Assembly (NCBI RefSeq): GCF_029263155.1
Contig: NZ_JAJCYB010000070.1
Coordinates: forward strand, 26,315-90,314
Reading direction: 5' to 3'
Origin: Pseudonocardia sp.
GTDB taxonomy: Bacteria > Actinomycetota > Actinomycetes > Mycobacteriales > Pseudonocardiaceae
DNA: 64,000 nt
The notes below the pieces were generated by a model that did no database searches, had not been told where the DNA came from, and was given only the letters and a program-made list of their open reading frames with translations. This document shows positions 1 to 7,105 of this stretch, one piece after another; the first letter of the stretch is position 1, and each line of letters begins with the position of its first letter. A program made the position numbers and the translations under genes.

Positions 1-378
1 GGTCCGCGCGACCCCGCCCTCGACGAGGCGACCATCGGTGGCGACGTGGCCGGCACCCTCGGCGTCGTCGGTGTGGTGCTCCTGGCGGTCCCCGTGCTGG
101 TCGTCGTGCTGGTCGTCCTGCTCGTCCGGCGTTCCCGGCGGCGCCGCCGGGAACGCCGGGCGGAGCCGCCCGCGGGCGGCTGGGACCCGCGCCACGGCGC
201 CTACCCGCCGCAGGGCGGCCCGGCGGGATACCCGCCGCCCGGGGCCTACCCGCCCGCCCAGGGCGCTGTGCCTCCGCAGGGCGGATACCCGCCGCAGCAC
301 GGTGGTGGGTACGGGCCCGGCCAGTACCCGCCGCCGCAGAACCCGCCGCAGTACCCGCCACCGGGGGGCCCGCGGTAG
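1..378 (+). CDS. C-terminal part of a membrane protein with a Pro/Gly/Tyr-rich tail
   Basis: The reading frame is open from the first base, so the gene probably begins upstream of the window. An in-frame GTG at base 46 is also possible. The visible part has one hydrophobic helix rich in Val and Leu (about residues 17-42), then a cluster of Arg residues, then a low-complexity tail built from repeats of the type GGYPPQ and PPPGAYPP. This single-pass layout with a basic stop-transfer patch and a disordered proline-rich cytoplasmic tail is common in actinobacterial proteins of unknown function. I do not recognise a catalytic domain. The gene converges on the next gene and ends at a strong hairpin. 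Confidence 0.6.
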   Translation, partial: GPRDPALDEATIGGDVAGTLGVVGVVLLAVPVLVVVLVVLLVRRSRRRRRERRAEPPAGGWDPRHGAYPPQGGPAGYPPPGAYPPAQGAVPPQGGYPPQHGGGYGPGQYPPPQNPPQYPPPGGPR

Positions 379-409
379 CCCGACCCGCACGACGCGGCCG
401 GAACGCGCA

Positions 410-442
410 GTCGCCCCGCCCGGTCGATCCGGGCGGGGCGAC
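410..442. terminator. Strong bidirectional hairpin between convergent genes
   Basis: A perfect 14-bp stem (410-423 pairing with 429-442, beginning GTCGCCCCGCCCGG) closes a five-base loop. It lies between the stop codons of two converging genes (378 and 467). It lacks an obvious U-tract on either side, as is common for actinobacterial terminators, and could serve both transcripts. Confidence 0.75.
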
Positions 443-466
443 GCGATGGCGCGGGAGGGATGCGGC

Positions 467-1006
467 TCAGTTCAGGAAGCTGTCGATGTCGATGTCGGTG
501 TCGGCCTCGTTCTCCTGGTCCGAGTCGTTGTCCTGGTCGGAGTCCTGCTCGTTGTCCTGGTCGGAGTCGAAGTCCTGTTCGGCCACGGCGTCGACGTCGA
601 CGTCGGAGTCGGCGTCGCCACCGTCGCCGCCGGAGGCGTCGGCGTTGCCGCCGGTGCCGCCCGCGCCGCCCACCCCGACGCCGCTGGCGTCGCCGGTGTC
701 GCCGAAGTTGAGGTTCACCCCGGTGCCGCCGCCCTGGGCGATGCTGCCCGAGGTACCGCCGATGCCCAGGCCCGCCCCGCCGCTGGCGTCGCCGCCCACG
801 GCGACCCCGCCGTCGCCGCCGTCGCCGGCCTCGGTGTTGGTGGCCGTGGTGACGTCCTGGTCCTGCTGCCCGACCTGGGTGGTCTCCTGGGCGGCGACCT
901 GCGCGCTCTCGTTCTCCTGCGCGTTCTCCTGCAGCAGGTTCTGGTCGAGGTCGATGTCCTCGCTGAGGTTGGCGATGAAGGACTCGACGTTGAACGATCC
1001 GGTCAT
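467..1006 (-). CDS. IniB-like Gly/Asp-rich acidic low-complexity protein
   Basis: A 179-aa protein of extreme composition. Residues 1-55 are Asn/Gln/Glu-rich, with a start resembling IniB-type N termini (MTGSFNVESFIANLSEDIDL). Residues 60-135 are Gly/Ala-rich and contain many GGDGG, GGAGG and GNAD motifs. The C terminus is a run of Asp, Gln, Glu and Asn ending DIDSFLN. In mycobacteria the Gly-rich IniB is encoded with the dynamin-like IniA and IniC, and two such GTPases lie immediately upstream of this gene on the same strand, so I read it as IniB-like. The order differs (GTPases first) and the gene has its own spacer, so it may have its own promoter. An AGGGAG sequence precedes the ATG. No catalytic residues are apparent. 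The structural or calcium-binding character suggested by the Asp repeats is inference. Confidence 0.7.
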   Translation of the reverse strand: MTGSFNVESFIANLSEDIDLDQNLLQENAQENESAQVAAQETTQVGQQDQDVTTATNTEAGDGGDGGVAVGGDASGGAGLGIGGTSGSIAQGGGTGVNLNFGDTGDASGVGVGGAGGTGGNADASGGDGGDADSDVDVDAVAEQDFDSDQDNEQDSDQDNDSDQENEADTDIDIDSFLN

Positions 1007-1058
1007 GACTGCTCCCTGGTCTCCTGAGGTGGCTCCGGCGGTGTGGCCCTGGTGCCCG

Positions 1059-1080
1059 CCGGCGTTGTCCGGCTGAGAGG
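1059..1080 (-). promoter_or_regulatory. Shared upstream motif with CTCTCAG core (copy 1)
   Basis: This 22-bp stretch lies 53 bases upstream of the start of the acidic protein. It matches a stretch upstream of the copper gene set (13049-13070) at 18 of 22 positions; both end in GGCTGAGAGG on the plus strand, which reads CCTCTCAGCC toward the genes. Both copies sit upstream of minus-strand genes. It could be a -35 region or a response-regulator box; mycobacterial MprA boxes contain CTCAG repeats. Confidence 0.35.
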
Positions 1081-1146
1081 AACGCTATGGGCGCCGCCGC
1101 GGCGGCGGATCCGGTGTGCGCCCGGTCACCGGAGCACCCGCGTACC

Positions 1147-1170
1147 GGGCCCCCCGGGCACCGGGGCCCC
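1147..1170 (-). terminator. Possible terminator after the dynamin-like operon
   Basis: A GC hairpin (GGGCCCC at 1147-1153 pairing with GGGGCCC near 1163-1169) lies just past the stop codon of the second GTPase gene, between it and the acidic protein gene. No U-tract is present, so the call is tentative. Confidence 0.35.
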
Positions 1171-1207
1171 GCGCTAGGGGATTTCCCCCGACGACGGGCC
1201 CCCGCGC

Positions 1208-2860
1208 TCACCCGTCCGGTCCACGGGTTTCGCCCGCGCCCAGCGCCGTCACGGCCTCGCGCAGCTCCGCGTAGGCCCGCAGCTCCGCGCTCACCGGCGC
1301 GAGGACGAGCTCTCCCGCCACCCGCGCGACGGCCTCGTCGAGCCTGCGCCGCACCCGCACGCGGCGCCGCCGAGCACCGACTCCGGCGAGCAGCCTCGCC
1401 AGGACGGCCAGCAGCAGCCCGCCCAGGAGCCCGCCGAGCAGCAGGGCGGTCGGGAGCGGCACCGGCACGACCAGCTCGACGGTCGGTGTCGGCGGCTCGG
1501 GCAGCCGCAGCAGCGTGAGCAGGTACAACCCGGCGAGCCACAGCCCGCCCGCGACGGCGAGCACGGCCAGCAGGCCCTGCAGCAGCCCGGCGGCGCGCCA
1601 CCAGCGCGGCGGCCGCCCCAACCCGAGGTCCGTGGCGGCGACGGCCCGGTCGAGCGCGTCGGGCAGGTCGTCCTCGTGTGCGCGGGCCGCGGTGTGCACG
1701 GCGGCGGGCCACGGCTCGGGCAGGCCGGCGGCGGCCGCGTCGGACAGCGCCCGCAGGGCCATGTCGACCCGCGAGCGCTCGACCGCCGTGGCCTGCGGCA
1801 GGGAGGTCCGGGCGACGGGTGCGTCGTCGGCGACGGGTCCGCGGTCCAGGTGCAGGCGCCGCAGCGGGTCCGGGCGTAGGCGGCGCAGGTAGCGGGTCCA
1901 CGGCCAGCCGGTGGCCGCCACCGCCCGGTGCACCGACGCCCGCTCGACCGCCGCCCCGACCGCGGGCACCCCGGCCGCCGCACCGAGCGCGGCGGCCAGG
2001 TCGGCGGCGGTGCGGGCGCCGGGCTCGGTGCGTACCGGGCCCGCCACGACGCCGGCGAGGTCGGCGCCGACCGTATCGAGATCGGCCGACACCCGCCGCA
2101 GTGCCGCGCGGTGCGCCGCGACCGCGCCGGTCAGCAGCGCGCGCAGCTCGTCGTGTCCCCCCGGGGCCACGGCCGACACCCCGAGCACCGGGACCCCGGC
2201 GAGCCCGTCGTCGGCGAGCAGCCTGCGGACGTCGGCCAGCGCCGCGCCGGCCTGGTCGGGCGGGAGCCGGTCGACCTGGTTGAGCACGACGACCATCACC
2301 TCGCCGTGGCGCGCGAGCGGGCGCAGGTAGCGGTCGTGCACCGCGGCGTCGGCGTACTTCTGCGGGTCGAGCACCCAGACGAGCACGTCGACCAGCGCGA
2401 CGAGCCGGTCGACCTCCAGTCGGTGCGCGGTCACCGTCGAGTCGTGGTCGGGCAGGTCGAGCAGCACGAGCCCGGCCCACTCGGCCGGGTCGTCCTCCGC
2501 TCGTCCCGGGACGTGGTGGCGGCGCGGGACCTCCAGCCAGTCCAGCAGCGGGCCCGCGCCGTCGGCCCCCCACACCGCGGCGTGCGCCACCCCGGTGGTC
2601 GGGCGTCGCACCCCGACCGCGGACACCTCGGCGCCGGTCAGGGCGTTGAACAGCGACGACTTGCCGCTGCCGGTGGCCCCGGCCAGCGCCACGACCGTGT
2701 GCGCCCCGGACAGCCGCAGCCGCTCCGCGGACCGGCGGGCCAGCCGCCGCGCCGGGTCGAGCCGGGCCTCGTCGAGCCGCCCGGTGCCCGCCTCCAGCAC
2801 GCGGTCCAGCGCCCGCAACCGGACGGCCACCCCGGCCTGCTCCCGCTCGGCCGTCCTCAT
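1208..2860 (-). CDS. Dynamin-like membrane GTPase (IniC-like)
   Basis: A 550-aa protein with an N-terminal GTPase domain. The P-loop GATGSGKS is at residues 61-68, the G2 threonines are in the RRPTTG stretch, G3 is DLPDHD and G4 is NQVD. The C-terminal part carries two hydrophobic hairpin segments separated by a proline-rich linker and followed by a strongly basic stretch, consistent with membrane attachment. This fits bacterial dynamin-like proteins such as IniA/IniC of mycobacteria, which remodel or repair the plasma membrane under envelope stress. The start is ATG at 2860, overlapping the stop of the preceding GTPase gene in an ATGA, so the pair is translationally coupled. Longer readings of this frame run through the neighbouring gene and are not credible. 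Such dynamin pairs often form heterodimers. Confidence 0.85.
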   Translation of the reverse strand: MRTAEREQAGVAVRLRALDRVLEAGTGRLDEARLDPARRLARRSAERLRLSGAHTVVALAGATGSGKSSLFNALTGAEVSAVGVRRPTTGVAHAAVWGADGAGPLLDWLEVPRRHHVPGRAEDDPAEWAGLVLLDLPDHDSTVTAHRLEVDRLVALVDVLVWVLDPQKYADAAVHDRYLRPLARHGEVMVVVLNQVDRLPPDQAGAALADVRRLLADDGLAGVPVLGVSAVAPGGHDELRALLTGAVAAHRAALRRVSADLDTVGADLAGVVAGPVRTEPGARTAADLAAALGAAAGVPAVGAAVERASVHRAVAATGWPWTRYLRRLRPDPLRRLHLDRGPVADDAPVARTSLPQATAVERSRVDMALRALSDAAAAGLPEPWPAAVHTAARAHEDDLPDALDRAVAATDLGLGRPPRWWRAAGLLQGLLAVLAVAGGLWLAGLYLLTLLRLPEPPTPTVELVVPVPLPTALLLGGLLGGLLLAVLARLLAGVGARRRRVRVRRRLDEAVARVAGELVLAPVSAELRAYAELREAVTALGAGETRGPDG

Positions 2861-4581
2861 CGGGCCCGCTCCACGGCCGCGGCCGCCCGTTCCAGCGCCG
2901 CGGCGTCCTCGGGATGGGTGCCGTGGCTGTGCAGCAGCGCCGCGAAACGGTCCTCCTCCCGCCCGAGCAGCGCCGCGACCCGGTCGAGCAGGTCGGCCCG
3001 CGCGCGGTCGGCCAGGGCGCGCACGGCCTGGTCCCCGAAGACGGCTTCCAGGACCTTCTGCGACAGCACGGTGGTGCCTCCGGCGACCGCGACCTCGATC
3101 GGCGGGGCCAGCACCGAGGTGGAGGCGAACACCGCGATCATCACGACCAGCCCGGTCGCGTTCACGCCGTACGCGGCGACCCGGGCCGTGGTGCGCCGGC
3201 CCGCGCCCTCGCGCCGGACGAGGTCGAGCACGGCGCCCTGCCAGTCGCGCACCGTGCGCTCGGCGTCGTCGCGGAAGCCGGGCGACACCCGGTCGAGCCG
3301 CTCGCCGGACACCTCCAGCAGCCCGGTGCCCGCGGCCCCCGCCCGCCACGACGCCGCCGCGGCCTCCGCGGCCCGCCCGGCCGCGCTGTGCACGAGCAGC
3401 GCCACCCCCGACTCCAGCGCCACCGTGAGGTCGTCGCCGGGGGCGGGGCGGCCGGTGACCGCGGCGGTGAACCGGTCGCGCCAGCGCCCGACCCTGTTCT
3501 GCAGCGCGCGCAGCAGCTCGCCGGTGCCGACGAACTCCTGCCAGCGGGCGAGCACCTCCCCGCGCAGCAGCGCGCCGTCGCGCATCCCGTCGTCGACCTC
3601 GTCGAGCGCGGCCGCGAACGCCGCCCGGACCTCGGCGCGCAGCCGCGACGCCGCGTCGGACTGGGCCCGGGCGTGCCGCGCCAGCCCGGCGGCGCGCGGG
3701 CGCAGGCTGTCCAGCGCCCCGTCCAGGGTGCGGCGGATGACCGCGGCCCGGCCGGCGGCGTCACGGGCCAGGTCGTCGAACCAGCCGCGGACCGGTGCGA
3801 CGACGGCGTCCGGCAGCAGTCCCTCGACCAGCTCGCACTCGGGCACGACGAACAGCGGTGCGCCGCCGAGGCCGTGCGCGCCGAGCATCTCGCGCAGGTG
3901 GGCGGCGATCTCGCCCTGCGCGCCGGGCGGGACGCGGTCGAGCAGCACGGCCAGCGCGGTGCCCCGGGCGGCGGCGGTCTCCAGCACGTCCCAGGGCACG
4001 GCGTCGGCGTAGCGGGCCGCCGTGGTGACGAACAGCCACAGGTCGGCGGCCGCGAGCAGCTGCCCGGCCAGGCGGCGGTTGGCCGCGACGACCGAGTCGA
4101 TGTCGGGCGCGTCGAGGAACGCCAGGCCGGGGGCCAGCGCGGGCGAGGCCACGAGCTGCAGCGTGGCGTGGTCGCCGCCCTCGCCGGTGGTCCGGGTGAG
4201 TTCGGGCAGCACCCGGGTGTCGGCGAACCAGGCCACGTCGTCGGGGTGGCACACGAGCACCGGCGAGCGGGTAGTCGGCCGGAGCACCCCGGACGGCGTC
4301 ACGCTCGCCCGGACCAGGCTGTTGACCACCGTCGACTTCCCGGCGCCGGTGGACCCGCCCACGACGGTGAGCAGCGGTGCGTCGAGCCGCTCCAGGCGGG
4401 GCAGCACGTAGTCGTCGAGCTGGTGGACGAGCTCGGCGCGCTCGCGGCGCGCCCGCTCCGCGCCGGGCACCTCCAGCGCGAGACCCGTACCGTCGGCGAT
4501 GTCGCGCAGGGCGCGCAGCGCGGCCGCCAACGGCGCCGGGCCCGGTGCGGCGAACCGCGTGTCGTCCGCTTCCGACCTCAT
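2857..4581 (-). CDS. Dynamin-like membrane GTPase (IniA-like)
   Basis: A 574-aa protein with a dynamin-type GTPase domain: P-loop GGSTGAGKS at residues 75-83, RPTTRSP as the G2 region, and LDAPDID (about 156-162) as G3. The G4 position reads LLDRVPPG, so the usual N/TKxD is not obvious. A long helical middle domain follows, then a hydrophobic segment around AAYGVNATGLVVMIAVFAS (residues about 465-500), which is the likely membrane paddle. It is first in a two-gene operon and overlaps the next GTPase by four bases. Pairing of one canonical GTPase with one having a weak G4 is seen in other bacterial dynamin pairs. A membrane-stress role follows from the family; I see nothing that defines a specific trigger. 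Confidence 0.85.
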   Translation of the reverse strand: MRSEADDTRFAAPGPAPLAAALRALRDIADGTGLALEVPGAERARRERAELVHQLDDYVLPRLERLDAPLLTVVGGSTGAGKSTVVNSLVRASVTPSGVLRPTTRSPVLVCHPDDVAWFADTRVLPELTRTTGEGGDHATLQLVASPALAPGLAFLDAPDIDSVVAANRRLAGQLLAAADLWLFVTTAARYADAVPWDVLETAAARGTALAVLLDRVPPGAQGEIAAHLREMLGAHGLGGAPLFVVPECELVEGLLPDAVVAPVRGWFDDLARDAAGRAAVIRRTLDGALDSLRPRAAGLARHARAQSDAASRLRAEVRAAFAAALDEVDDGMRDGALLRGEVLARWQEFVGTGELLRALQNRVGRWRDRFTAAVTGRPAPGDDLTVALESGVALLVHSAAGRAAEAAAASWRAGAAGTGLLEVSGERLDRVSPGFRDDAERTVRDWQGAVLDLVRREGAGRRTTARVAAYGVNATGLVVMIAVFASTSVLAPPIEVAVAGGTTVLSQKVLEAVFGDQAVRALADRARADLLDRVAALLGREEDRFAALLHSHGTHPEDAAALERAAAAVERAR

Positions 4582-4659
4582 GCCTGCGCCGCCCCTCGAC
4601 CCTGCCGCACCGGGCCCTCGGTCGGGGCACCGCGTGCGGGAGCGTACGCGGCCGCGTGA

Positions 4660-4863
4660 TCAGCCCGCGGCGGCCAGCACCTCGTCGAGGACGCCCGTCC
4701 GGACGTCGGCCACCAGGTCGGCGAGCTGGCCGAGGCTCATCTGGATGCGCTGGCCGAAGTCGTCGGTGATGACGATCCGCTTCTCGGGCGCCGCGGCGTC
4801 GTCGACGAACAGCTCGGGGCAGCCGCAGTTGCACTGACCGCAGAACGTGGCGATGTGGCGCAT
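4660..4863 (-). CDS. Small Cys-rich protein with a CGQCNCGCPEL motif
   Basis: A 67-aa soluble protein. Its N terminus contains four cysteines in FCGQCNCGCPELFVDD, followed by a short domain (VITDDFGQRIQMSLGQLADL) with a predicted helix. I recall similar small proteins of unknown function in other actinomycetes, but no assigned activity. The C-x2-C-x-C-x-C spacing suggests a metal site (zinc, copper or an iron-sulfur cluster) or a disulfide-exchange target. It is the last gene of a set with a DsbA-like thioredoxin and a MauE-like protein; a GGAGG site lies just upstream of the ATG at 4863. Context makes it a candidate substrate or metal carrier for that redox pair, which is inference. A modified-peptide precursor is a less likely alternative, since no modifying enzyme is nearby. 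Confidence 0.75.
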   Translation of the reverse strand: MRHIATFCGQCNCGCPELFVDDAAAPEKRIVITDDFGQRIQMSLGQLADLVADVRTGVLDEVLAAAG

Positions 4864-4901
4864 GGTGGTTCCTCCGTGTGTTCGGACGGTGTCTGAGGGT
4901 G

Positions 4902-5585
4902 TCAGCCCGCGACGGCCGCGCGCAACGCGTCGTCGGTGCGGGCGATCTCCACCCCGTCGGCCAGCACGGTCGGGGTGGAGGTGATGCCGGCCCGGGAGGC
5001 CTCGTCGGTGAGGGCGGCCGTCCATGCCGTGTAGCGGTCCTCGGCCACGCAGGTGGCGAAGTCGGGCCCTGCCCCGGCCTGCTCCCCGAGCGCGATGAGC
5101 GTGTCCTGCGTCAGGCCGTCGCCGCCCTCGGGCGGCTGGTTCGCGAAGAGCAGGTCGAGGTACTGCGGGAACACGCCGGCCTCGGCGGCGCAGCCCGACG
5201 CGGCCGAGGAGCGGGTGGAGTACTCGGTGCCGGAGAACCGGTCGAGGTAGGCGACCGGGTGGTAGACGACGCGGGCGGCGCCGCTGTCGACCAGCTCCTC
5301 GATCGTGGACCCGGACTGCTGCTCGTACGCCTGGCACGCGGGGCATTGGAAGTCGAGGTAGACGTCGAGCGTCGTCGGGGCCGTCTCCGGGCCGACGACG
5401 ACCCCGGAGGCGGTGGCACCCGGCGGGACCACGACGTCGCCCGCGCTGCGCTGCGTCAGGTACACCCCCACCCCGACCGCGCCGGCGAACAGCACGACCA
5501 GCACCACCCCGATCACCGTGCCGATCGACGGCCCGCTGCGTACCGTGACCGGCGGCCGTCGTCCCGGCTTCGTCCCGCGTGCCAT
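4902..5585 (-). CDS. Membrane-anchored DsbA-family thiol oxidoreductase
   Basis: A 227-aa protein with an N-terminal signal anchor (residues about 22-45, after a basic segment) and an extracytoplasmic thioredoxin fold. The active site reads DFQCPACQAY, a CPAC motif typical of DsbA-like proteins of actinobacteria, and the cis-proline loop is TSTPTVLADG near the C terminus. Two further cysteines in the helical insert (SGCAAEAG and FATCVAED) may form a second disulfide. It probably oxidises or isomerises disulfides outside the membrane. Its ATG follows the stop codon of the MauE-like gene with no gap, so the two are cotranscribed. MauE/DoxX-type proteins partner thioredoxin-like proteins in other systems, which supports a functional pair here. 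Confidence 0.88.
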   Translation of the reverse strand: MARGTKPGRRPPVTVRSGPSIGTVIGVVLVVLFAGAVGVGVYLTQRSAGDVVVPPGATASGVVVGPETAPTTLDVYLDFQCPACQAYEQQSGSTIEELVDSGAARVVYHPVAYLDRFSGTEYSTRSSAASGCAAEAGVFPQYLDLLFANQPPEGGDGLTQDTLIALGEQAGAGPDFATCVAEDRYTAWTAALTDEASRAGITSTPTVLADGVEIARTDDALRAAVAG

Positions 5586-6110
5586 CTACCCGTCCTCCCG
5601 TGTGGTGCGCGCCCGGCGCGCCTCGAGTGCTCCGTCGATCCCGAACCTCCCGACCGGCCACCGGGCCAGCGCCAGGGCGAGCGCCAGCAGCCCGGCGTCG
5701 CGCAGCAGGTCCCACCCGTAGGCCGGGTCCTCCCCCACCGCCAGCTCGCCGCCCGTGCCGAAGCACCCGCAGTCGATGCGCAGGCCGCGGGCCCAGGCCG
5801 AGACGATGCCGACGACGAACGCCGCCATCAGCACCGCCGACACCACCGCCCCCGCCCGCACGCCGACGCCGACGACCAGCAGCACCCCCAGCAGGATCTC
5901 TGCGGGCGGCAGGCCCGCCCCGACGATCTGGGCGGCGGTCTCGGGCAGCAGCCGGTAGGCCCGGACGGCCCGGACCGAGGCGTCCAGATCGGTGATCTTC
6001 GTGGCGCCCGCGACGATCCAGGCGGTCCCGAGCACCAGGCGGGCGAGGGTGCTCAGCCAGGGCAGGGCACCCCTCAGGGTCGGCCCGGCATGGTCGGTGG
6101 CGAGGTTCAT
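5586..6110 (-). CDS. MauE/DoxX-family redox-associated membrane protein
   Basis: A 174-aa protein with four predicted transmembrane helices and the family signature DCGCFG between helices 3 and 4, a Cys pair characteristic of MauE-like proteins that exchange disulfides with a periplasmic thioredoxin. The first helix contains GTAWIVAGATKI, also typical of the DoxX/MauE group. It begins 66 bases after the anti-sigma factor gene on the same strand and abuts the DsbA-like gene, forming an anti-sigma, mauE-like, dsbA-like, Cys-rich peptide set. MauE is named for methylamine dehydrogenase maturation, but no methylamine genes are present here, so a general disulfide-relay role is more likely. Confidence 0.85.
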   Translation of the reverse strand: MNLATDHAGPTLRGALPWLSTLARLVLGTAWIVAGATKITDLDASVRAVRAYRLLPETAAQIVGAGLPPAEILLGVLLVVGVGVRAGAVVSAVLMAAFVVGIVSAWARGLRIDCGCFGTGGELAVGEDPAYGWDLLRDAGLLALALALARWPVGRFGIDGALEARRARTTREDG

Positions 6111-6176
6111 CGCCCTACGGGTCGCCGCGGGACCCGGATCGGTTCCCGCCGATCGGGTGAGACCGCGGGCGGGACC

Positions 6177-6974
6177 TCAGGCCGCGGGGCGGTCTCGCGC
6201 CGTGCCCCGCCGGGCGGTGGGGGCGAGGCCGCCGTCCGCGTCCGGGGGCCGCCCCGTCCACCGCGGGGCCCGCGGCCGCGCGGAGCCCGACCGGTCCACC
6301 GGCGGGGCCCCCGTCCCGGAGCCGCCTCCGCCGTCGCCGCTCACCCGCCGCAGGACGACCAGCAGCGCGAGGCCGGCGACGACCAGGACGTGGGTGACCA
6401 GCCGGGCCGGGTCGACGCGCCCGCCGGCCACGTCGAGCAGGGACAGCACGGCGAGCACCGCCACGAACGCGCCGACGACGGGCGCCAGCCCGGCCACCGG
6501 CGACCCACCCGCCCGCGACCCACCCACCCGCGACCCACCCACTCGCGACCCACCCACCGCGGCCCACAGGAAGCCGACGGCCAGCGCCAGGTTCCACGCC
6601 GAGCTCTCGTGCGACAGGTGCACCGCGCTGGCCCCCGCCAGCTCCACCGTTCCGTGGTGGCCGGCGCCGGCGACGACCCCGCTGACGGCCACGGCGAACT
6701 GCCCGATCCCCACGGCTCCCAGCGCGACCCGCACCGCGTCCGCCCGCCGCGCGCGCACCGGCGCGGGCGCGGCGGCGAGCACGGCGGCGGTGAGGTCGGG
6801 CACCGGCTCGGCCGCCCGGGTGCGCGTCAGCCGGGTGACCCGCGCGGCACGCTCGGCGAAGGCCCGGCACCCCGCGCACCGCGCGACGTGGGCGTCGACC
6901 TGCTCGGACTCCCCCGGCAGGTCCTCGCCGTCCAGCCGCGCCGAGATCGCGTCCCGGCAGTCCCCGCACGTCAT
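6177..6974 (-). CDS. Membrane anti-sigma factor with an HC2 zinc finger, partner of SigC
   Basis: A 265-aa protein. The N-terminal zinc-binding domain carries MTCGDCRD and the H-x3-C-x2-C motif HVARCAGC typical of ZAS anti-sigma factors. About six hydrophobic segments follow, with conserved-looking His residues (GAGHHG, HLSHESS), and then a long Pro/Arg-rich cytoplasmic tail. The gene is divergent from the sigma factor gene, so it is the likely cognate regulator. I chose ATG 6974, preceded by a GGGGA sequence. The frame is open further upstream (ATG 7040), but that extension is only a Gly-Asp-Ser repeat encoded by a tandem repeat. Inside the membrane domain a 15-bp tandem repeat encodes repeated VGGSR units, which probably forms a variable loop. 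Confidence 0.8.
   Translation of the reverse strand: MTCGDCRDAISARLDGEDLPGESEQVDAHVARCAGCRAFAERAARVTRLTRTRAAEPVPDLTAAVLAAAPAPVRARRADAVRVALGAVGIGQFAVAVSGVVAGAGHHGTVELAGASAVHLSHESSAWNLALAVGFLWAAVGGSRVGGSRVGGSRAGGSPVAGLAPVVGAFVAVLAVLSLLDVAGGRVDPARLVTHVLVVAGLALLVVLRRVSGDGGGGSGTGAPPVDRSGSARPRAPRWTGRPPDADGGLAPTARRGTARDRPAA
6501..6560. repeat. 15-bp tandem repeat, four units, inside the anti-sigma gene
   Basis: Four consecutive 15-bp units related to CGACCCACCCACTCG begin at 6501, 6516, 6531 and 6546. The period is a multiple of three, so unit gain or loss keeps the frame; the units encode VGGSR-type peptides on the minus strand. A closely similar unit (CGAACCACCCAGTCG, 13 of 15 identical) forms another array at 62888-62932. 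Confidence 0.85.
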
Positions 6975-7035
6975 CGTGTCCCCGCCCGCCGTCGGGTCCC
7001 CGCCCGTCGAGTCACCGCCCGTTGAGTCACCGCGC
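6973..7035. repeat. 15-bp tandem repeat upstream of the anti-sigma start
   Basis: About three and a half copies of a 15-bp unit (GTCGAGTCACCGCCC and variants; clear units start at 6991, 7006 and 7021) fill the leader between the anti-sigma start and the sigma promoter. If translated on the minus strand they encode GGDST repeats. Changes in copy number would alter the leader, or the N terminus if the upstream start is used. Confidence 0.75.
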
Positions 7036-7070
7036 TGCATGCCCACAGGGTCGCCCACCGAGGGCTGCCG

Positions 7071-7105
7071 GTTCCCGGCGGTCCGGTGCGGATAAGGTTC
7101 TACAC
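7071..7105 (+). promoter_or_regulatory. Possible promoter of sigC with leaderless start
   Basis: A TAAGGT hexamer (7093-7098, fitting TANNNT) lies seven bases before the ATG at 7106, so transcription would begin at or next to the start codon. GTTCCC at 7071-7076 is 16 bases upstream of the hexamer and could act as a -35. No ribosome-binding site precedes the ATG, which agrees with a leaderless mRNA, a common arrangement in actinobacteria. Confidence 0.4.

Noticed and set aside
1059..1090. Thiamine (TPP) riboswitch, because of CTGAGAGG
   Set aside because: The rest of the THI element (ACCTGAT block and flanking stems) is missing, and downstream genes are not thiamine genes. The same holds for 13060-13075.
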